From Achromobacter sp. AONIH1 (GTDB lineage Bacteria > Pseudomonadota > Gammaproteobacteria > Burkholderiales > Burkholderiaceae_B): a stretch of 64,000 nucleotides of DNA. The stretch is taken from assembly GCF_002902905.1 (NCBI RefSeq), contig NZ_CP026124.1, positions 4,836,001-4,900,000 of the forward strand, written 5' to 3'. Under the pieces are notes generated by a model that saw only the letters and a list, made by a program, of their open reading frames with translations, did no database searches and was not told the DNA's origin. Shown here piece after piece: positions 60,274 to 64,000 of this stretch (positions within the stretch are counted from its first letter, which is position 1; each line of letters starts with the position of its first letter). Both the position numbers and the translations under genes were made by a program.

Positions 60274-61115
60274 TTTCCGCTCCCCGGCGCATGCCCTGCC
60301 TTGAGCAGCTGCCGCAACTGGAAAGACTTCTGGTGGAACATCGGGCTGGAAAACGTCGCCTCGTTCTTGGGCTGCGGCAGGCCGATATCCAGCTTCTGCA
60401 CGATGCGCGCCGGATTGGTGGCCATGACGTAGACGCTGTCGGACAGGTAGACCGCCTCGTCGATGGAGTGCGTGACGAACACCACCGTCTTGCCGGTGCG
60501 CCGCCAGATATCGAGCAGGAAGTCGCTCATGTGCTCGCGCGTGATGGCGTCCAGCGCGCCGAAGGGCTCGTCCATCATCAGCACCTCGGGATCCAGCGCC
60601 AGTGCCCGTGCGATCGATACGCGCTGGCGCATGCCGCCGGACAGCTGCGCCGGATACCGGTCGGCCGCGTACTCCAGGCCGACCAGGCGCAGCAGTTCCA
60701 GCGCGCGGTCGCGTTGCCGCTCGCGCGGCACCGCGTCCACCAGCGCCATCAGCGAACAGACGTTCTCCAGCGCGGTCTTCCAGGGCATCAGCGCCGCTTC
60801 CTGGAACACCATGCCCACGCGCCGCTGCCGCACCGCCTCGCCCGGCGGCACGCCGGCCACCGAGACCTCGCCGCCGGTCGGCGGCACCAGTCCGGCGAAC
60901 ACCTTCAGCAGCGTGCTCTTGCCGCAGCCCGAAGGGCCGATGATGGAGGTGAACGAGCCCTTCGCGATCTCGATGTCGATGTCGCTCAACACCCGCACGC
61001 AACCGGCGCGGGTGTCGAAATCCACGTTCAGGCCGCGGGCCCGTATCTGCGCCGCCAGGGGCGCCGCCTCCCGCGCCGGGCCGGGCCCGGCGGATGCATT
61101 CGCCTGCATGTCCAT
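60270..61115 (-). CDS. ABC importer ATPase, NitT/TauT type (SsuB-like)
   Basis: A 281-residue ATPase. Walker A GPSGCGKS at 60-67, signature LSGGMRQR, Walker B VLMMDEPFGALD, switch His in VTHSID. The C-terminus (NPARIVQKLDIGLPQP) is as in SsuB/TauB. Works with the adjoining permease and binding protein. The GST gene ends eight bases upstream. Confidence 0.93.
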   Translation of the reverse strand: MDMQANASAGPGPAREAAPLAAQIRARGLNVDFDTRAGCVRVLSDIDIEIAKGSFTSIIGPSGCGKSTLLKVFAGLVPPTGGEVSVAGVPPGEAVRQRRVGMVFQEAALMPWKTALENVCSLMALVDAVPRERQRDRALELLRLVGLEYAADRYPAQLSGGMRQRVSIARALALDPEVLMMDEPFGALDAITREHMSDFLLDIWRRTGKTVVFVTHSIDEAVYLSDSVYVMATNPARIVQKLDIGLPQPKNEATFSSPMFHQKSFQLRQLLKAGHAPGSGK

Positions 61116-61123
61116 GGCCCGCC

Positions 61124-61726
61124 TCAACCCGCGGCCACGGCCGCCGCGAAAGCCGGCCGCTGCTCGATGCGCGCCATCCATTGCCGCAGATGCGCCAGCT
61201 CGGGCTTGGGATGGGGGAACTTCAGGCAGCGGCGCACCAGCGGCGCCAGGCAAATGTCGGCCAGGGAGAAGGCCTCGCCCGCGACCCAGGGCCGGCCCGC
61301 CAGGTGCCCGTCCAGCAGCGACAGCTCGGCGGACAGCAGCTTGGCGGCCGCCTCGCTCAGTTGCTCGGGCGGCAGCTTGGCTTCCTTGAAGCCGGCCAGG
61401 TAGGCCACGTTGAGCGAGGCCAGCGTCCAGTCCATCCAGCGCTCGACCTGGCTGCGCGCGGCGGGATCGCGCGGATACAGCGCGTGGGCTTCCTGCTTGT
61501 TGGCCACATAGCGCAGGATGGTGTGCGATTCCCACACGTGCAGCTCGCCGTCGCGCAGGGTCGGCACCTTCTGCGTGGGGTTGATGGCCTGGTATTGCGG
61601 GGTGAGCGTGGTGCCCTCGAAGGTCTTGCCGTAATCGTGGCGCTTGTACGGCGTGCCCAGCTCTTCGAGCAGGAACAACACTTTCTGCACATTGCCCGAG
61701 GTGGCGCGTCCCAGAACTTCCAGCAT
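61124..61726 (-). CDS. glutathione S-transferase family protein
   Basis: A 200-residue cytosolic GST: thioredoxin-like N-terminal domain (SGNVQKVLFLLEELGTPYKR, with Ser11 as a likely catalytic residue, and QKVPTLRDG with the cis-Pro) and the helical C-terminal domain. Its place in a catabolic operon suggests glutathione-dependent isomerisation or ether cleavage of the substrate, as GSTs do for maleylpyruvate or chlorinated aromatics. That is inference. Confidence 0.9.
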   Translation of the reverse strand: MLEVLGRATSGNVQKVLFLLEELGTPYKRHDYGKTFEGTTLTPQYQAINPTQKVPTLRDGELHVWESHTILRYVANKQEAHALYPRDPAARSQVERWMDWTLASLNVAYLAGFKEAKLPPEQLSEAAAKLLSAELSLLDGHLAGRPWVAGEAFSLADICLAPLVRRCLKFPHPKPELAHLRQWMARIEQRPAFAAAVAAG

Positions 61727-61762
61727 GATGATTCTCCCTTGATATATGGTTTGCGCGGCCGT

Positions 61763-62146
61763 TCAGGACCGCTGCGGCTTGTAGGCGATGCACTCGATCT
61801 CGATCTTGGTGTCGATGACCGCGCGGGCCTCCACGGTCGTGCGCGCGAGCATCCCGTCCGGGAAGTACTCCTTGAACACGCCGTTGTAGCGGCCAAAATC
61901 GCGCGCGTCTTCCAGGTAGACGGTGGCCTTGACCACGTCGGCCAGGTCGCAGTCGGCCGCCCGCAGCGCCCGCCGCATCGCTTCGATGGTGGCACGCGTC
62001 AGCTGTTCGATGGTGCCTTCCAGCATGACGCCGTTCTCGTCCTTGGCCACCTGGCCCGACACGAAGACGTAGTCGCCCGCCCGCACCGCCGGATGGAACG
62101 GCAGGTTCGGATTCTTGTTGCCAAAGGCTTGTTGCAGATAGGTCAT
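61763..62146 (-). CDS. RidA family protein
   Basis: A 127-residue YjgF/RidA protein. The conserved Arg in LARTTVEARAVIDTKIEIECIAY is present, as in RidA and related deaminases of reactive enamines/imines. Some members in catabolic operons act instead on intermediates such as aminoacrylate or on ring-cleaved compounds. Located between the LVIVD-repeat and GST genes. Confidence 0.9.
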   Translation of the reverse strand: MTYLQQAFGNKNPNLPFHPAVRAGDYVFVSGQVAKDENGVMLEGTIEQLTRATIEAMRRALRAADCDLADVVKATVYLEDARDFGRYNGVFKEYFPDGMLARTTVEARAVIDTKIEIECIAYKPQRS

Positions 62147-62148
62147 GG

Positions 62149-63285
62149 TCAGGTCCCGTAAACGGAGCTTTCGATGATGTCCAGGCCGCGCTGCCGGTCC
62201 AGCAGGTAGAGCAGCCCGCGGTCGTCGGTGGTGACGTCGTTGGACGACGCGCGTTCGCAGCCGGCCGGCGGGTCGGGCTCGTAGCAGCCCACTTCGCGCG
62301 GCCGGAACGGATCGCTGATGTCCAGCAGTCGCAGGCCGCGCGCGAACCAGGCGAAGGGCAGCACATTGCCGCTGAACTTCTCGGCCGGCTGGTGACAGCC
62401 GGACATGGCTTCTTGCGGCTGGCCGTCAGGGTCCACGCCGTCGACCTGGAAGGTGGAGATCGGCATGGGCTGGCGCTCGTCCGTGATGTCGAAGAACCAG
62501 GTGAAGGCCGGCGGCGACGGCCGCAGCTTGGCCACGTCCTCGTCCGCCACCACCAGGATCTGGCGGCCCTTGAGCAACCCCGGTATGGGCAGCGCCGTGT
62601 GCGTGGGATGCGGATGGGCCGGCCCGGTGTTGAACTGCGACACCAGGCGCGGGCGCGCCATGTCCTCGATGTCCAGGATGAACATGCCGTGATGCCAGTA
62701 CGACACGTACAGGCGGTTGCCCATGCGCAGCGGATGGTGGCAGCGCGGCGGCACGTAGTTGTCCCAGGGATAGGTTTCGCCGCCGGCCTCGTGCTGGCCG
62801 GGAATCCACCAGCGCCCCACTTCCTCGGGCTTCGCCGGATCGCGCAGGTCCAGGATCTTGACGATGTTGCCGATGTAGCCCGGCGCCGTCGGCGAGATAT
62901 AGGCGTAGCGGCCGTCGAAGTCGTAGCGGTGCACGCCGCCGCCCTGGGTGCCGGTCTTCCAGTGCGTGATCAGGCGCGGACGGTCCGGCCGGCTGACGTC
63001 GTAGATGCCCAGTCCGCCGCCGAAATCGTCGGCGCCGCTGCGGAACTTCTCATAGTTGACGATCATCAGGCCGTCGCGCACGCGCACCTTGTGCGAATGC
63101 CAGCCGATGGGCACTTCCAGCGACGCCAGCAGGCGCGGGCGGCGCGGGTCTTCGACGTCGTAGATCGAGGTGCCATAGGGCGGACGCATGTGCGAGACAT
63201 ACATCGTCGCGCCCTCCACCCAGACCTGTCCGCCCCCCTCGCAATCGACGTGGGCAAGCAGCGAGGTGTTCCATTGTTTAGCCAA
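62149..63285 (-). CDS. LVIVD-repeat beta-propeller-like protein
   Basis: A 378-residue protein with LVIVD-type repeats, for example IYDVEDPRRPRLLASLEVP, IYDVSRPDRPRLITHW, ILDLRDPAKPEEVGRWW, LLDISDPFRPREVGCYEP. No signal peptide. It probably folds as a propeller. Conserved His and acidic residues between repeats (IGWHSHKV, CHQPAEKF) suggest ligand or metal binding. Function not established for the family. Confidence 0.82.
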   Translation of the reverse strand: MAKQWNTSLLAHVDCEGGGQVWVEGATMYVSHMRPPYGTSIYDVEDPRRPRLLASLEVPIGWHSHKVRVRDGLMIVNYEKFRSGADDFGGGLGIYDVSRPDRPRLITHWKTGTQGGGVHRYDFDGRYAYISPTAPGYIGNIVKILDLRDPAKPEEVGRWWIPGQHEAGGETYPWDNYVPPRCHHPLRMGNRLYVSYWHHGMFILDIEDMARPRLVSQFNTGPAHPHPTHTALPIPGLLKGRQILVVADEDVAKLRPSPPAFTWFFDITDERQPMPISTFQVDGVDPDGQPQEAMSGCHQPAEKFSGNVLPFAWFARGLRLLDISDPFRPREVGCYEPDPPAGCERASSNDVTTDDRGLLYLLDRQRGLDIIESSVYGT

Positions 63286-63297
63286 GGCCGGGCTCCC

Positions 63298-64000
63298 TCA
63301 GACCAGCTCGACCAGATCGCCGCCGGCCGTGCGTCCCCACTGGTGGAACAGGCCCATGGCGCGCAGCGCCGGCTCGTCGCTGGCGATGAACAGGATCAGC
63401 GGCTCGGTGGCGTCGTTGCGGTACTGCACCCAGTTCTCGCTGGGCACGGCGACCGTGTCGAACGGTTCGAGCGCATGCCGCTGTTCGCCCACCGTCATGC
63501 TGCCCTGGCCGCTGAACGGCGACACCAGCAGGTTGGCGGTCTGCTTGAGCGGCAGCGTGGTCTCGCCCGGCCGCACCATCTGCATGAAGAAGGTCATGGT
63601 CCGGTAGACCGGGCCGCCCCGCAGCGGATGCGTGTATTCGATCGACACGCCCTCGTGCGGCGATTCGTCCCAGTCGCGAAAGCGATACAGCAGCTCGCGC
63701 ATGGCTTCGTAACGGTACACGAACATGGGCGAGGAATCGCCGCCGCCGCGCCGGTGGTCGAGAAAGCGCGGCGTCAGTCCGCCGGCGCCGTAGACCATGC
63801 GCGAATACTCGGTCTGGAAGCGCGCGCTCTGCTTGCGCACGACCTCGCCGTTTTCCTGGTAGTCGTGCTGGAACGACAGGGCGTTCAGGTTCTCGACCAG
63901 CGGATAGTCCAGCACTGACAGATTGATGGCCGGCTCGCCGCCCAGGTTGCCGTGGTTGTGCCAGGTGTCGCGCGGCGTCAGCACCATGTCGCCGGGCAGG
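63298..64000 (-). CDS. cupin protein, gentisate 1,2-dioxygenase-like (partial, 5' end outside)
   Basis: C-terminal 230 or so residues of a cupin protein whose start is beyond the window edge. Similar to ring-cleaving gentisate/1-hydroxy-2-naphthoate dioxygenases: GDMVLTPRDTWHNHGN, a second cupin core around PVYRTMTFFMQMVRPGETTLPLKQTANLL, and VPSENWVQYRND. The iron ligands of the first cupin would be outside the window. It is the first gene seen of the ten-gene minus-strand operon, 12 bases before the LVIVD gene. Confidence 0.78.
   Translation of the reverse strand, partial: LPGDMVLTPRDTWHNHGNLGGEPAINLSVLDYPLVENLNALSFQHDYQENGEVVRKQSARFQTEYSRMVYGAGGLTPRFLDHRRGGGDSSPMFVYRYEAMRELLYRFRDWDESPHEGVSIEYTHPLRGGPVYRTMTFFMQMVRPGETTLPLKQTANLLVSPFSGQGSMTVGEQRHALEPFDTVAVPSENWVQYRNDATEPLILFIASDEPALRAMGLFHQWGRTAGGDLVELV

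Noticed and set aside
1..64000. CRISPR arrays, tRNA genes, insertion sequences, prophage genes
   Set aside because: No regularly spaced direct repeats with unique spacers, no cloverleaf candidates, no transposase, integrase or phage structural genes were found among the frames.

Overview
The window is high-GC proteobacterial chromosome. Several traits point to a beta-proteobacterium of the Alcaligenaceae (Bordetella/Achromobacter type): three periplasmic Bug (TctC) receptors without TctAB partners, a Burkholderiales-type trimeric porin, many LysR regulators, dense acyl-CoA catabolism, and a GC-rich hairpin repeat family starting with a CCCCCGAAGCGC-like block. This placement is inference from gene content. 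No tRNA, rRNA, CRISPR array, insertion sequence or prophage was found.

Layout. 1-6.6 kb: a MarR regulator with a small membrane protein behind a perfect 40-bp palindrome; an RpiR regulator / Bug receptor / M81 peptidase operon; a cystathionine gamma-synthase-family enzyme divergent from an Lrp regulator. 6.6-11.4 kb: a porin followed by an ABC importer (ATPase, binding protein, fused permease), with two copies of the structured repeat among these genes. 11.4-19.9 kb: a complete wspABCDEFR surface-sensing operon that ends in the diguanylate cyclase WspR. 20-25 kb: an amidase, a LysR/MFS pair, and a group III truncated haemoglobin under an apparent FNR-type promoter. 25-29 kb: a nuclease-helicase coupled to a FAN1-type nuclease. 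29.2-29.5 kb: a small cytochrome c.

29.6-44.5 kb is a fatty- or aromatic-acyl-CoA degradation region. On the minus strand, reading away from 36.8 kb, lie two Bug receptors, a hydratase, an AMP-forming ligase, an acyl-CoA dehydrogenase, a thiolase-like protein and its DUF35 partner. On the plus strand lie an SDR, a MaoC hydratase, an NDP-forming CoA ligase, a second acyl-CoA dehydrogenase, an IclR regulator, a CoA-transferase and an enoyl-CoA hydratase. The two arms diverge from a shared promoter region near 36.9 kb.

44.5-54.8 kb holds single genes (P-loop kinase-like protein with a possible attenuator, GNAT, VOC), three LysR regulators, a branched-chain-type binding protein with a thiolase and ligase, and an MFS exporter. 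54.9-64 kb is one minus-strand operon of at least ten genes: cupin dioxygenase-like protein, LVIVD-repeat protein, RidA, GST, a NitT/TauT-type ABC importer, aldehyde dehydrogenase, GMC oxidoreductase and a cysteine-rich orphan. It looks like uptake plus oxidation of one unknown organic compound.

Most promising for follow-up: the covarying repeat family and its role as the C-terminal tail of the ABC ATPase; the truncated haemoglobin with a probable CTG start and a geometrically exact FNR class II promoter; the leader-peptide/attenuator arrangement before the P-loop gene; the thiolase lacking its nucleophilic cysteine; and the ten-gene operon with its cysteine-rich orphan.
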